DNA of 64,000 nt, taken from Thermoanaerobaculia bacterium (GTDB lineage: Bacteria; Acidobacteriota; Thermoanaerobaculia; Multivoradales; J023). Positions 25,600 to 35,356 of this stretch are shown in pieces (the stretch's first letter is position 1; every line of letters starts with the position of its first letter). Made by a program: the position numbers and the translations under genes. The notes beneath the pieces were generated by a model. It made no database searches, was not told the DNA's origin, and worked only from the letters and a program-made list of their open reading frames with translations. The stretch lies in assembly GCA_028066595.1 (NCBI GenBank), contig JALCBJ010000015.1, positions 1 to 64,000 of the forward strand, written 5' to 3'.

Positions 25600-27552
25600 T
25601 TGAGCCAAGATACTCCCAACAATCCGGGCCGGCCGGGGCCGTCGTTTTCGGCGACGCATATCGCACGACCGAGCGAGATTTTCCCGACGGAAGGGGGTAC
25701 CTCCGACTCGAAGCCGACCCCACGGCCACCCGAGGGCGGAGGTGTGGTCGGCAGGAGGCTCCGACGGCTCAAGCTGCGCCACATGCTGTTCGTCCTGCTG
25801 CTCCTCCCGGGCATTCTGCCGCTCCTGTTCAGCTCGATGCACCTGTTGCGGCGCAACCAGGAGATCGTCAAGTCGCAGCAGCAGGAGATTCTCGCCAACA
25901 CCGCACAGAACTTCGTTGGGCAGCTGAGCGACGACCTCGCCCGCCGTAGGGTGGCTCTCGAAGAGTTCGGCTACGGCATCTTGGCTGCTCCGGGAAGCTC
26001 CAGCGTGCTGGAACGTGTCAGCGAACCGTGGGTGGCGGAACAGCTCGGACGTTTCAGCACGGACCAAGGGCCGTTCCTGGCGCTCAGCGCCTACGCGGAG
26101 AACCGCCAGGGGATCGGCGGCAGCCAGGGCAATTTCAACGCGCAGGTGGACCAGGCACTTGTGGAGGCCTTCGATACCGCGCTCCGCCTCGGCAGGCCTG
26201 CCTATACCTTCGCCATGCTGTCGGCAGGCGATCAGCCGGCGGTCGCCGTGGCGGTGCCGGTCGAGAAGACCCGACCACCGACATCCGGCGACGGGTCGGA
26301 TCAAGAGCCGCCAGAGATCCTGGTGATGCAAACGCTCCTGCCCCTGGAGTTCGGCCGCCCCGGATCCTACGAGTCGTTCGAGCTGGAAGAGTTCTTCATG
26401 GTGGATGCCGATGGCAGCCTCTTGTGGTCGGCCGACGGCAGTCCGGACATTGAGCGGGCGCTGCTCGAGTCCCAGATGGTCAGCGACTTCGGACGCGGCA
26501 TGAAGTTCAGCGTGACCCAGGAGTATCCGCTGGAGGTTCGTGGCAAGACCCAGGCGACTCTGGCTCGCATCGTGCCGGTACAGGAGACGGGCTGGGGTGT
26601 GGTCGCGCACAAACCGGCGTCTCAGGCGTTCGAGCTGGTCCGACAGATGGTCATCGACGTCATCCTGTGGTCGATCACCGCTGTCGTGTTGGCCGCATTC
26701 ATCGCAGCCTTGGCGACACGCTGGTTCAGCCGCCCCATTCAGCGTCTGGCGGAGACCAGTCATGAGATCGCCGCGGGCAAGTTCGACCGGCGAGTGCCCG
26801 TCGAAGGGTTGGTGACCGCCGAGATCGCCGATATGGCGACCGACTTCAACCGCATGAGCGAGTACGTCGAGAAATACATCGAGCAGCTACGCCGAGCCGC
26901 TGAAGCCAACCGCTCGTTGTTCATCAGCTCGATCCGTGCGTTCGCTGCAGCCATCGACGCGAAGGACCCGTACACCCGGGGTCACTCGGAGCGGGTTGCG
27001 GCCTACAGTCGCTCGATCGCGCGCTACCTGGGTCTTCCCAAGGACGCGCAGGAGAAGGTCTGGATCTCCGCTGTGCTCCACGACGTGGGCAAGATCGGTG
27101 TTCAAGACAGCGTGCTGCAGAAGCACGGCGTGCTGACCCCGGACGAATTCGAGCAGATGAAGCTGCATCCGGTGATCGGTGCCGACATCGTGGAACCGAT
27201 CTCGGCTCTCAAAGACATGATTCCGGGCATCCGGTGGCACCACGAGGCCTGGAACGGCACCGGCTATCCCGATCGCCTGAAGGGTGAGCAGACGCCTCTC
27301 ATGGCGCGGATCATCGGAGTTGCCGATACCTTCGACGCCATCACCACGAACCGCCCGTACCAGACCGCATCGTCGCCGGAATACGCCATCGAGACGATCA
27401 AGAAGCTGACCGGTACGAAGTTCGACGCCAAGGTGGTCACCGCGTTCCTCCTCGCCTGGGAGGCCGGGCATATCCAACTGGATCGACAGCGAGCCGAGCG
27501 CAGCACGCGCAGCTTGCATACGCCGGAGACGTCACACGCAGTCGCCGGATAG
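25600..27552 (+). CDS. Membrane HD-GYP cyclic-di-GMP phosphodiesterase with sensor and HAMP domains
   Basis: A 650-residue receptor. Residues 1-55 are a proline-rich cytoplasmic tail, then a membrane segment (about 61-81), a periplasmic Cache-like sensor (about 90-345), a second membrane segment (about 355-378), HAMP (RWFSRPIQRLAETSHEIAAGKF), and HD-GYP (about 450-630). All catalytic motifs are intact: GHSERV, HDVGKIG, KLHPVIGADI, HHEAWNGTGYPD. It should hydrolyse c-di-GMP in response to an envelope signal. The start is a TTG at 25600 by frame; the start is the uncertain part. It lies 128 nt after aroB. Confidence 0.92.
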   Translation: MSQDTPNNPGRPGPSFSATHIARPSEIFPTEGGTSDSKPTPRPPEGGGVVGRRLRRLKLRHMLFVLLLLPGILPLLFSSMHLLRRNQEIVKSQQQEILANTAQNFVGQLSDDLARRRVALEEFGYGILAAPGSSSVLERVSEPWVAEQLGRFSTDQGPFLALSAYAENRQGIGGSQGNFNAQVDQALVEAFDTALRLGRPAYTFAMLSAGDQPAVAVAVPVEKTRPPTSGDGSDQEPPEILVMQTLLPLEFGRPGSYESFELEEFFMVDADGSLLWSADGSPDIERALLESQMVSDFGRGMKFSVTQEYPLEVRGKTQATLARIVPVQETGWGVVAHKPASQAFELVRQMVIDVILWSITAVVLAAFIAALATRWFSRPIQRLAETSHEIAAGKFDRRVPVEGLVTAEIADMATDFNRMSEYVEKYIEQLRRAAEANRSLFISSIRAFAAAIDAKDPYTRGHSERVAAYSRSIARYLGLPKDAQEKVWISAVLHDVGKIGVQDSVLQKHGVLTPDEFEQMKLHPVIGADIVEPISALKDMIPGIRWHHEAWNGTGYPDRLKGEQTPLMARIIGVADTFDAITTNRPYQTASSPEYAIETIKKLTGTKFDAKVVTAFLLAWEAGHIQLDRQRAERSTRSLHTPETSHAVAG

Positions 27553-27775
27553 ACGCGCAGATTCGAGCGGTTCGTCCGACACGTTCTGCCGATCGACACC
27601 TCACCCTGTCGTTGACCCGCAGTCGCGGGAGGCGCGATCGACGTGAACGTTCGGCAGATTGGGTGGAGACGCTCGGGATCTCTTTGCCTGGGCGAGCGTT
27701 TCCGCTAACCTTCTGGCATCGGATCGAGATCGCAACGCCCGCGGCGTCCGGCGTGAGGCCGCCCTACGGAAGACC

Positions 27776-28141
27776 ATGTCGTTCGAGTACACCCTTGCCA
27801 ATCTACTGGCCAACAACGACCGCGCCATAGCTGTCATCTTCGTAGACGAGACGGGTGAAACCGTGGATCTCGCGGTATCCGACTTCACCCACTACGACAT
27901 GAAGATCATGGGCGCGTATATGGGCATCTACCTTCGGCAGATGCAGGAGCTGGCGACCAAGCTCGAGGCAGGCTTGCCGGACGTCCTACATATCGAGAAG
28001 GACAAGATCCATCTCTTCACCGCGCCCTTGCCCGATGGCTACCACTTGGTGCTGGTGCAGCGCCGGCCGGCCAACGTGGGCTTGTCGCGCCGAACACTAT
28101 TGAAGGCACGGGACGAGATCGCCCGCGAGATCTTCGACTGA
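27776..28141 (+). CDS. Roadblock/LC7-like small protein (tentative)
   Basis: A 121-residue protein, MSFEYTLANLLANNDRAIAVIFVDETGETVDL, with an alpha/beta pattern ending DGYHLVLVQRRPANVGLSRRTLLKARDEIAREIF. This arrangement resembles MglB/roadblock proteins, which regulate small GTPases such as MglA. I see no GTPase gene beside it. The ATG at 27776 is chosen over the frame start at 27659 because coding character begins there. It lies between an HD-GYP receptor and ftsY; a link with either is only suggested by position. Confidence 0.6.
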   Translation: MSFEYTLANLLANNDRAIAVIFVDETGETVDLAVSDFTHYDMKIMGAYMGIYLRQMQELATKLEAGLPDVLHIEKDKIHLFTAPLPDGYHLVLVQRRPANVGLSRRTLLKARDEIAREIFD

Positions 28142-28324
28142 GCGGGTAGGCTCGCACGGCATTCCGTTCGACCGGAGCTCCGCGTGTGTCGGTCGGACGG
28201 TTCGTGCGCCATACTTGCTGCCGGCGGAGCTCTCCTTCCTCTCCTGCACCGCGACGAGCAGCCGGCAATCCGGCGTGGCCCCTCGCGGTCTGAACGACGT
28301 TGCTGCACCTGAGCCGAGACACCG

Positions 28325-29329
28325 ATGAACAAAGACGAGTCACAGATTTCCACCACGGGGCCAGGCGGCGAGCTCCGTTTGGCCGACGAGCGAGAGTTTC
28401 CCTTCGAGCAGAAGAAGGGGTTTTGGAAGAAGCTGAAGCGCGGTCTCTTCATGACCCATACCGAGATGCTCGAACGCCTCGATGCGGCGGTCGAGGGTCG
28501 AGCGGTACTGGACGACGAGACGCTCGAGTATCTCGAAGAGAGCCTCATCGCGACGGATCTGGGTGTGGAAACGTCGCTCGAGTTGATCGAGAAGCTCAAG
28601 GAGCAGATCAAGCCGGGCGAGACGCGCGATCTCTTTCGAATTCAGCAGATCCTCGCCGACGAGGTCTCGGTGCTGCTCTTGGACGCACCCCGTCCACCTG
28701 AGCGGCCGGCCACAAACGCGCCCTTGGTCACGCTGGTCGTCGGTGTCAACGGCGTCGGCAAAACCACGTCCATTGCCAAGCTCGGCCGCTACTATCAGCA
28801 GCGGGGTGAGAAGGTCCTCTTCGCTGCCGGCGACACGTTTCGAGCCGCCGCGATCGAACAGATCGCCCTTTGGGGGGAACGCCTCGGCATCAACGTCGTC
28901 CGGCAGAATGCAGGGGGCGATCCTGCAGCGGTGGTCTTCGACGCGCTGAAGGCCGGCAAGGCTCGCAACGTGGGTCACGTCATCGTCGATACGGCGGGAC
29001 GCCTGCACAACAAAGAACACTTGATGAAAGAGCTGGAGAAGATCAAACGGGTGATCGCCCGCGAGGCCGAGGGTTGGCCCGTCCGTACGCTTCTCGTGCT
29101 CGATGCCACCACCGGTCACAACGCCGTCAGTCAGGCCAAAGAGTTCCAGCGCGCGGTCGATCTCGACGGTCTATTTCTCACCAAGCTCGATGGCACAGCG
29201 AAAGGCGGTATGGCGGTGGCCGTCGCCCGAGAGCTTCGTACGCCGATCCTCTTTCTCGGAGTGGGCGAGACACCCGAGGACATCATCGAATTCCGTCCGC
29301 GGGAGTTCGCGACCGCGCTCTTCGAATAG
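28325..29329 (+). CDS. ftsY: Signal recognition particle receptor FtsY
   Basis: A 334-residue SRP-type GTPase that docks SRP-ribosome complexes at the membrane. The NG domain is complete: four-helix N domain (residues about 45-120), P-loop GVNGVGKTTSIAKLGRYY at about 139-156, AAGDTFRAAAIEQI, DTAGRLHNKEHLM, LVLDATTGHNA, TKLDGTAKGG, and the C-terminal FLGVGETPEDIIEF. The acidic A domain is short, with a basic GFWKKLKRGLF amphipathic helix for membrane targeting. Its stop codon overlaps by one base the GTG start of ribD. Confidence 0.97.
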   Translation: MNKDESQISTTGPGGELRLADEREFPFEQKKGFWKKLKRGLFMTHTEMLERLDAAVEGRAVLDDETLEYLEESLIATDLGVETSLELIEKLKEQIKPGETRDLFRIQQILADEVSVLLLDAPRPPERPATNAPLVTLVVGVNGVGKTTSIAKLGRYYQQRGEKVLFAAGDTFRAAAIEQIALWGERLGINVVRQNAGGDPAAVVFDALKAGKARNVGHVIVDTAGRLHNKEHLMKELEKIKRVIAREAEGWPVRTLLVLDATTGHNAVSQAKEFQRAVDLDGLFLTKLDGTAKGGMAVAVARELRTPILFLGVGETPEDIIEFRPREFATALFE

Positions 29330-30525
29330 TGGATCCGGCGCAATGTCCAGCGCCTCCGAAGTCGGGCCCGATTCGAGACGGCGACCGACAGCGCTTGGCG
29401 CGTTGCCTGGAGCTGGCTCTGAACGGTCGCTTCGGCGCCGCACCGAATCCGATGGTGGGCGCACTGGTGTGCGACGCGCGTGGACGCCAGGTCGGGGAGG
29501 GGTTTCACCGCGAGGCGGGAGGTCCCCACGCCGAGGTGGAGGCACTCGCCTCGGCACGCTCTGCGGGTGCCGAAGTCGCTGGCGGTAGCGTCTTCGTGAG
29601 CTTGGAGCCGTGCTGTTTCCATGGCAAGACACCGCCATGCACGGCGGCGTTACTCAACGCCGGTATCGAGAGGGTGGTGGCCATTCACCGTGATCCCAAT
29701 CCGCGGGTTGCCGGTGGCGGGTTCCGACAGCTTCAGGAGGCGGGGGTCGAGGTGGCTTGGCTCGCGGCCGACGACCCTTTGGTGTCTCGGGCTCTGCAGG
29801 CCAACTGGCGATTTCTGGTGCAACAGATCGCGCAGCGCCCAGCCGTCACGCTCAAGTGGGCCATGAGCCTCGACGGCCGCATCGCAACTTCTACCGGTGA
29901 GAGTCAATGGATCTCGAGTCCCGAGGGAAGGAGTTGGGCACTGGAGCTCCGAGACGAGCACGACGCGATCCTGGTCGGATCGGGGACCGCCTTGGCGGAT
30001 GATCCTCGCCTCACGCGTCGGTCCGGCCGGAGAAAAGGTGCGATCTTGCGGATTGTTCTCGACCGCAGACTGCGCCTTCGTCCGACCGCACGAATGCTGA
30101 CGGAAAAGGGGCCGGTGCTCGTCTATACGGGGCCGGGAACACCGGGGGACTCGACACGGGACGCGCGGACCGCTACCCTGCGCGCGGCGGGAGCCGAAGT
30201 CATCCAGTTGGAAGACCCGTCTCCTGCCACCGTTCTGCGTCATCTGCATGGGCGTGGCATTCAGAGCCTTCTGATAGAAGGTGGTGCCGAGGTTCTCGGT
30301 GCATTTGCTACGAACCATGCTTTCGACCGCGTGGCCGTGTGCTGTGCAGCGCGCCTCATCGGCGGTGCCCAGGCACCTGGCCCGCTGGGCGGACGGGGTT
30401 TCGAGATCCTCGAACAGACCCCTCGTCTCACGCCCTTCTCCTCCGAAATCCGAGGTCCGGACATGGTCCTCACCAGCTTTCGAGATCGATGTTTACGGGA
30501 CTTGTACGAGAGTGTGGGCGGCTGA
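29329..30525 (+). CDS. ribD: Bifunctional riboflavin biosynthesis deaminase/reductase RibD
   Basis: Two-domain enzyme of about 398 residues making 5-amino-6-(ribitylamino)uracil phosphate precursor. The N-terminal Zn deaminase has PNPMVGALV, HAEVEAL (zinc His and catalytic Glu) and SLEPCCFHGKTPPC (zinc cysteines). The C-terminal NADPH reductase has RPAVTLKWAMSLDGRIAT, WISSPEGR and LLIEGGAEVLGAF. The GTG at 29329 overlaps the ftsY TAG by one base (TAGTG) and no ATG lies in frame before the conserved region, so I infer translational coupling. The 3' end overlaps ribE by 37 nt. Confidence 0.94.
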   Translation: MDPAQCPAPPKSGPIRDGDRQRLARCLELALNGRFGAAPNPMVGALVCDARGRQVGEGFHREAGGPHAEVEALASARSAGAEVAGGSVFVSLEPCCFHGKTPPCTAALLNAGIERVVAIHRDPNPRVAGGGFRQLQEAGVEVAWLAADDPLVSRALQANWRFLVQQIAQRPAVTLKWAMSLDGRIATSTGESQWISSPEGRSWALELRDEHDAILVGSGTALADDPRLTRRSGRRKGAILRIVLDRRLRLRPTARMLTEKGPVLVYTGPGTPGDSTRDARTATLRAAGAEVIQLEDPSPATVLRHLHGRGIQSLLIEGGAEVLGAFATNHAFDRVAVCCAARLIGGAQAPGPLGGRGFEILEQTPRLTPFSSEIRGPDMVLTSFRDRCLRDLYESVGG

Positions 30526-31163
30526 CTTCAGAGCCTGAAGATTCCACTACCGGAGGCGTGCTCCTGCGCGTGGGCCATTCCCGGGACTTGGCGTCCCGTC
30601 TGGGGCTCGGCGCGAGTCTCTCGGTTTCCGGTGTCTGTCTCACGGTGATCGAGCAGACCGATCCCGAAGCGCCCGAAGGCGTAGCAGCTGCTGGGATCGA
30701 GGCGATCACCGCCGTCGAGCTGTCGCCCGAAACCTTGCGCCGTACGACTCTCGGGGCGCTCGAGTGCGGCTCCACGGTGAACCTGGAACCGGCATTGGCG
30801 GCGGGTGAGCCCCTCGGCGGCCATTGGGTCCAAGGACACGTCGATGCGACGCTGGAGGTGCGCGAAGTACGACAGCTCGGCGACCACGCCGAGCTGTCGA
30901 TCGAACTGCCTTCGCAGTTCGCGGCGTACGTGGTAGAGAAGGGGTCGGTGACGCTCGACGGCGTCAGCCTGACGGTTTCCGCACTCCACTCACAGTCCTT
31001 CGAGGTCGCCCTGATCCCACATACCTTGCTTGTTACCAACCTCGACCTGCTCACGGTCGGCTCGCGCGTGAATTTCGAGGTCGACGTCCTGGCGAAATAC
31101 GTTCACCGCGCGCTTGAGACCACCGGCCGGCTCGATTCGGGAATGTCCCGGGGGGTGTCATGA
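30489..31163 (+). CDS. ribE: Riboflavin synthase, alpha chain
   Basis: A 224-residue riboflavin synthase that dismutates two 6,7-dimethyl-8-ribityllumazines. Two lumazine-binding repeats are clear: MFTGLVRECGRL with LGASLSVSGVCLTV in the first, and GHWVQGHVDATLEV with VEKGSVTLDGVSLTV in the second. The ATG at 30489 lies inside the 3' end of ribD in another frame, so translation is coupled. Its stop overlaps the next ATG (ATGA at 31160-31163). No ribBA or ribH is in the window, so the rest of the pathway is encoded elsewhere. Confidence 0.95.
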   Translation: MFTGLVRECGRLTSEPEDSTTGGVLLRVGHSRDLASRLGLGASLSVSGVCLTVIEQTDPEAPEGVAAAGIEAITAVELSPETLRRTTLGALECGSTVNLEPALAAGEPLGGHWVQGHVDATLEVREVRQLGDHAELSIELPSQFAAYVVEKGSVTLDGVSLTVSALHSQSFEVALIPHTLLVTNLDLLTVGSRVNFEVDVLAKYVHRALETTGRLDSGMSRGVS

Positions 31164-32200
31164 CAACGGCGAGCAAAAGCCGAAGTCGTAGCCGGAAGGA
31201 CGACCTCGATCGTGGGGGCGGGCCGACCCGCGCGGTCCGGCAGCTGCCTGAGCCTGTACACTTCTGGATTGCCCATGCCCCGCGTTCGTGGCGTTTCTGT
31301 TCCGTTCTCTGGAGCGATCTCGCGCGCGGCAAGCTCGGTGGCTTCAAACGATCGACCGCCGAGCACGATCTCCCGGAATACGATCTCGACCACCTGGATG
31401 ATCTCTTTTACGTTCCCCCGGTCAACCGGTCGTTGGCGGGCCGGCGCACCGAGTTGCTCGGTGAGCTCGTCGCGGCGGGGGTTCCGGCACTGGTGCAACT
31501 TTGGCCCGGTGAGACGATTCCCAAGAAGCTGATGGCTGCCGGTGAGGGGCTCCTGTTTCCGATCTACGACTTGCTCCAAGCGCTCCTCAAGGGCGAAGTG
31601 GAGCAAATCTTGAAGCTGCCGGAAGGAGCCACGGTGGTCTGGCCGCTGATTCCCGGGATCAGTGACCACGTGGAGACCTGGGAAGAGGGCTGTGAGCTCC
31701 TCGCGGCCAAGAATGTGGCATCGGTGCAGCCACTGACGCTGTCACTGGAGGCCAAGGAGAGACGCGCCCTGGCGGAAGGCCGTCCTGATCACACGTTCGA
31801 CGCGCTCTTTCACGGCAGCCGGCCAAGCGAGCACCGGTTCGGCCGGGTAGCTTGCGAGCATGGCCTCTCGCCCTGGACCGCCCGACCTCCGACAGGGCGA
31901 TCCCGTTTGCTCAACAATCGGCGATTGGCGGCCCATTTGGCGCTGGCTGGCGAGATGTGCCTGCGCCTGGAACGAGTGAGCCAGGGTCAGGGATTGCTGC
32001 GTGCCGCCCGCGGTGCGGAATCGACGTCTCACGACTTGGAGGCGTTGGCGCGCGAGGGCAACCTACGTGTGATGGACTGGCTGGACCGGTATGGTCTGGT
32101 GCTCGTCAAGGAGCTGGCGGACGAAGGCGAATCCGAGCTCTATACGTCGATCCTGCAACGCTATCTGGGCTTGGTCGACGGCGACGACGAGGAAGAGTGA
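31160..32200 (+). CDS. Uncharacterised protein of the riboflavin operon
   Basis: A 346-residue protein I cannot assign. It starts with a basic, serine-rich stretch (to about residue 25) and then alternates alpha/beta structure, e.g. [53 protein letters not shown] and [20 protein letters not shown]. The last pieces look like beta-alpha units of a TIM-barrel-like fold. The C-terminus is acidic ([10 protein letters not shown]). No signal peptide or membrane segment. It overlaps ribE by ATGA and is followed one base after its stop by the threonine aldolase GTG, so it is certainly co-expressed. A role in flavin or PLP metabolism would be speculation. Confidence 0.7.
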   Translation: MTTASKSRSRSRKDDLDRGGGPTRAVRQLPEPVHFWIAHAPRSWRFCSVLWSDLARGKLGGFKRSTAEHDLPEYDLDHLDDLFYVPPVNRSLAGRRTELLGELVAAGVPALVQLWPGETIPKKLMAAGEGLLFPIYDLLQALLKGEVEQILKLPEGATVVWPLIPGISDHVETWEEGCELLAAKNVASVQPLTLSLEAKERRALAEGRPDHTFDALFHGSRPSEHRFGRVACEHGLSPWTARPPTGRSRLLNNRRLAAHLALAGEMCLRLERVSQGQGLLRAARGAESTSHDLEALAREGNLRVMDWLDRYGLVLVKELADEGESELYTSILQRYLGLVDGDDEEE

Positions 32201-32201
32201 A

Positions 32202-33284
32202 GTGAGCGGTGTCGGACCGGTGGATCTCCGTTCGGACACGGTGACCCGCCCGTGTGACGACATGCGCCGCGCCATGGCCTCGGCCGAGGTGGGCGACGAT
32301 GTCTTCGGAGAAGATCCGACGGTTCGAAGGCTGCAGGAGCTCGCTGCCGAGCTCACGGGAACCGAGGCCGCGCTCTTCGTGCCCTCGGGCACGATGGGCA
32401 ACCAGGTGGCTCTCAGCCTTCATGCGCAGCCCGGAGCCGAGCTGATTTGTGCGCAGGACAGCCACGTGGTGCTCTATGAGATGGGTGCGATGGCCGTGCT
32501 CTCCGGCTTGATCCCGCGCCTGGTCGTCGCCGAAGGCGGATTGTTGGAGGCGGGCGATCTCGCTGCGTCCATCCCTCCCGAAGCTCCCTACCGATCTCGA
32601 ACCCGCCTCTTGGTGGTGGAGAACACGTTCAACATGTCGGGAGGACGGGTCTACGATCGTGCTCGACTGGACAGCGTCCTGGCCGTGGCCGACGATCGCG
32701 GTCTGCGCAAACATCTCGACGGCGCCCGGGTGTTCAACGCTGCAGCGGCGCTAGGTGTACCCGTTGCCGAGCTCTGCCGTGGCTTCGATTCCGTCAACTT
32801 CTGTCTTTCCAAGGGTCTTGGCGCCCCTGTCGGATCCCTGCTCTGCGGCGATGAGGGGTTCATCGCCGAGGCCTGGCGGATCCGCAAGATGCTCGGTGGC
32901 GGCATGCGACAGGTGGGTGTGATCGCGGCCGCAGGTCTCGTGGCCCTGGAGAAAGGACCGGCCCAACTCGAGGCGGACCACGCCAACGCTCGGCATCTGG
33001 CCGACGGTCTGGCCGGCATCCCTGGACTCCACGTGGATCCCGAGACCGTAGAGACCAATATTCTCGTGTTTCGTGTCGATGGATCGTTCGGCGACGGCTC
33101 TCTCGAGGAGCCAGGGGATGCGGCGGACCTGGTCGCTCGTTTGGGCGAGCGAGGCATTCTGGCCATCCCCGTGGCCTCCGACGCGGTTCGCCTGGTCACT
33201 CACCGCGACGTAGATCGGGCGGACTGCGATCGCGCGCTAGAGGTGCTGCGGGAGCTCGGCGCTCTCCCTCAGTCTGCGAAATAG
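32202..33284 (+). CDS. ltaE: Low-specificity L-threonine aldolase
   Basis: PLP-dependent fold-type-I lyase of 360 residues that cleaves L-threonine or L-allo-threonine to glycine and acetaldehyde. Motifs: [60 protein letters not shown], and the PLP lysine in [14 protein letters not shown]. The start is GTG at 32202, one base after the stop of the previous gene, with GAGGAAGAG upstream; the frame's earlier ATG lies inside that gene. Its last 16 bp overlap the convergent helicase gene. Confidence 0.92.
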   Translation: MSGVGPVDLRSDTVTRPCDDMRRAMASAEVGDDVFGEDPTVRRLQELAAELTGTEAALFVPSGTMGNQVALSLHAQPGAELICAQDSHVVLYEMGAMAVLSGLIPRLVVAEGGLLEAGDLAASIPPEAPYRSRTRLLVVENTFNMSGGRVYDRARLDSVLAVADDRGLRKHLDGARVFNAAAALGVPVAELCRGFDSVNFCLSKGLGAPVGSLLCGDEGFIAEAWRIRKMLGGGMRQVGVIAAAGLVALEKGPAQLEADHANARHLADGLAGIPGLHVDPETVETNILVFRVDGSFGDGSLEEPGDAADLVARLGERGILAIPVASDAVRLVTHRDVDRADCDRALEVLRELGALPQSAK

Positions 33285-35356
33285 TCCTCGATTCTCTGCA
33301 GCTGTGCGCTGTCGTCGTGAGCCGGCACGGTCGCATCGCCCTGTAGCAACTCCTGACCCGGAACATGCACGTGCTCCGACACGAGGCTCCGGAGATCGCG
33401 GATATCCCCGAGAAGCGGGGACAGCTCTCCGACCTCGTAGGAGCGATATCTGTTGCCGACCTCTTCGGGCTTCATCAGATAGAGGTACCGTTTGGCGCGG
33501 GTCACGGCGACGTAGAGCAGGCGGCGTTCTTCTTCGTAGTCCGCCTCCTTCCCTAGGCTTTGGAACGAAGGAAACCGACCGGCGTTCATCTGCAGGATGA
33601 AGACCGCGTGCCATTCCAGGCCTTTGGCGGAATGGACGGTCGACAACGTGACCCACTCGTCCTCCTGGTCGTCGCTCGGTCCGCCGCGGCCGAAGTCGGG
33701 CGGATCGATCGCCAGATCGGCCAGGAACGACTCGACCTCGGCGTATCGGCCGGCGATCACCGCCAGACTGTCGAAGTCGTTGCGCCGCTGGTTGGCGTCG
33801 TCGTATTTGCGCTCCATCCAAGGCGAATAGGCATCCAGGACCTGCTCCAGTCGCGCCGATACGCCGACGGAATCGGCGGAGGCGCGTTGCAGCAGATCCG
33901 ACAAGCTGGAGAGCTCGTTGCCGTATCTCCGGGACGTGAGCTTCGGTTGCACCAGGACCCTTACGTCGCCGTCGCGCTCGATGACGTGATCCGTGATGGC
34001 GCGTGCGGTCTTGGGGCCGATCCCCTCGAGCAGCTGTAGTGCGCGAAACCAGGCCGGTCCGTCGAAGGGATTCGCCGTCAGCTTGAGCAGTGCACAGACG
34101 TCCTTGATGTGTGCGGCCTCCACGAAACGGATACCGCCGAATTTGCGGAACGGGATGTTGCGTTGTTGGAGCTCCAGCTCCAACTCGGCGGTGTGCCAGG
34201 CGGCACGGGCGAGAACGGCGATCTCCGAGAGCGGCACACCCTCCTCGCGTAGCTCCAGAATGCGTCGCGCGACGAACTCGGCTTGGCCGTGGTCGTCGGG
34301 AGTGCGCACTAGCGTCGGTATCTCGCCCTCGTCCAGATCGCTGAAGAGCTCCTTGCCGATCCCTTCCTTCGCCGACCGCAGCACGCCATTGCCCAGGTCG
34401 AGGATCGGCTGTGTGGACCGGTAGTTCTGCTCCAGTTTCGTGATCTCGGCGCCCGGGAAGATCTTCGAGAAGTCGAGGATGTTGCGCACCGTGGCACCAC
34501 GGAATCCGTAGATCGATTGGGCGTCGTCACCCACCGCCATGATGTTGCGATGTACCGACGCCAGGAGTGCGGAGATGTGAGCTTGGAGACGGTTCGTATC
34601 CTGGAACTCGTCCACCAGTACATGGCGATAGCGCGCTGCCAGCTCCTGGCGGACCTCGGTGTGGTGGCGTAGGAGGTCGCGCAGCAAGAGAAGGAGATCG
34701 TCGTAGTCGAGGACGTTCTGTTCTTGTTTTCGGCGCCGGTACCGCCCGAAGAGATCCTCGATCGCACCGAGGTCATCGAGAAACTGGGGCATGTCCTGTT
34801 CCAAGAGGTCGGTGAATGGCGCCTGCGTGTTCACATGCTTGGAGAACAGATCGACCAGGGTGTCGGAGCGGGGGAAACGCTTGCCCTGGCCGGCGTAGCC
34901 AGCCTCAGAGCGCACGATCCCTACCAGGTCGACGGCATCGGTGCGATCGAGAATGGTGAACCGCGGGTGGAAGTCGAGGCGCTCGGCATAGCGACGAAGA
35001 ATCAGGTTGGCGAAGGAGTGAAACGTACCGCCCGAGACGCGCCGACAACGCTCGTCGAGTAGACCCGTGGCGCGACGGAGCATTTCCTGAGACGCTCGCC
35101 GAGTGAACGTTAGGAGCAAGATCGACTCGGGTCGGATACCTCGCTGTACCAGCCAGGCGACCCGATGCGTCAGCGCCCGGGTCTTGCCGGTGCCGGCGCC
35201 CGCGATCACCAGATGTGGACCCTCGTCGGCCGTGACGGCTCGATACTGAGCCTCGTTGAGAGCCTCGCGGAGGTGCTGTTCGAACAGAGGATCGGGAGGT
35301 GGCGTCGACGTCTCGCTCGGACGCTCAGCGGCGGCTCTGTTCTCGGGCCCGTCCAT
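33269..35356 (-). CDS. UvrD/Rep/PcrA-family ATP-dependent DNA helicase
   Basis: SF1A 3'-5' DNA helicase of 695 residues. All motifs are visible: I AGAGTGKTRALTHRV, Ia LTFTRRASQEML, II LVDEFQDTN, III GDDAQSIYGFRGA, IV LEQNYRSTQ, V STVHSAKGLEWHAVF, VI EERRLLYVAVTRAK. It is close to UvrD/PcrA in size and lacks a nuclease domain, so it is a stand-alone helicase for repair or replication restart. The 5' end overlaps the end of the cytochrome gene by 32 nt on the same strand, which points to translational coupling of two unrelated functions. Confidence 0.94.
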   Translation of the reverse strand: MDGPENRAAAERPSETSTPPPDPLFEQHLREALNEAQYRAVTADEGPHLVIAGAGTGKTRALTHRVAWLVQRGIRPESILLLTFTRRASQEMLRRATGLLDERCRRVSGGTFHSFANLILRRYAERLDFHPRFTILDRTDAVDLVGIVRSEAGYAGQGKRFPRSDTLVDLFSKHVNTQAPFTDLLEQDMPQFLDDLGAIEDLFGRYRRRKQEQNVLDYDDLLLLLRDLLRHHTEVRQELAARYRHVLVDEFQDTNRLQAHISALLASVHRNIMAVGDDAQSIYGFRGATVRNILDFSKIFPGAEITKLEQNYRSTQPILDLGNGVLRSAKEGIGKELFSDLDEGEIPTLVRTPDDHGQAEFVARRILELREEGVPLSEIAVLARAAWHTAELELELQQRNIPFRKFGGIRFVEAAHIKDVCALLKLTANPFDGPAWFRALQLLEGIGPKTARAITDHVIERDGDVRVLVQPKLTSRRYGNELSSLSDLLQRASADSVGVSARLEQVLDAYSPWMERKYDDANQRRNDFDSLAVIAGRYAEVESFLADLAIDPPDFGRGGPSDDQEDEWVTLSTVHSAKGLEWHAVFILQMNAGRFPSFQSLGKEADYEEERRLLYVAVTRAKRYLYLMKPEEVGNRYRSYEVGELSPLLGDIRDLRSLVSEHVHVPGQELLQGDATVPAHDDSAQLQRIEDYFAD

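Noticed and set aside
25150-26763. A 537-codon minus-strand frame under aroB and the HD-GYP gene
   Set aside because: It covers parts of two well supported plus-strand genes and lacks any recognisable domain.
27553-27775. TCTGCCGA/TCGGCAGA inverted pair between the HD-GYP and roadblock-like genes
   Set aside because: The arms are 8 bp with a long spacer and such pairs occur by chance at this GC content.
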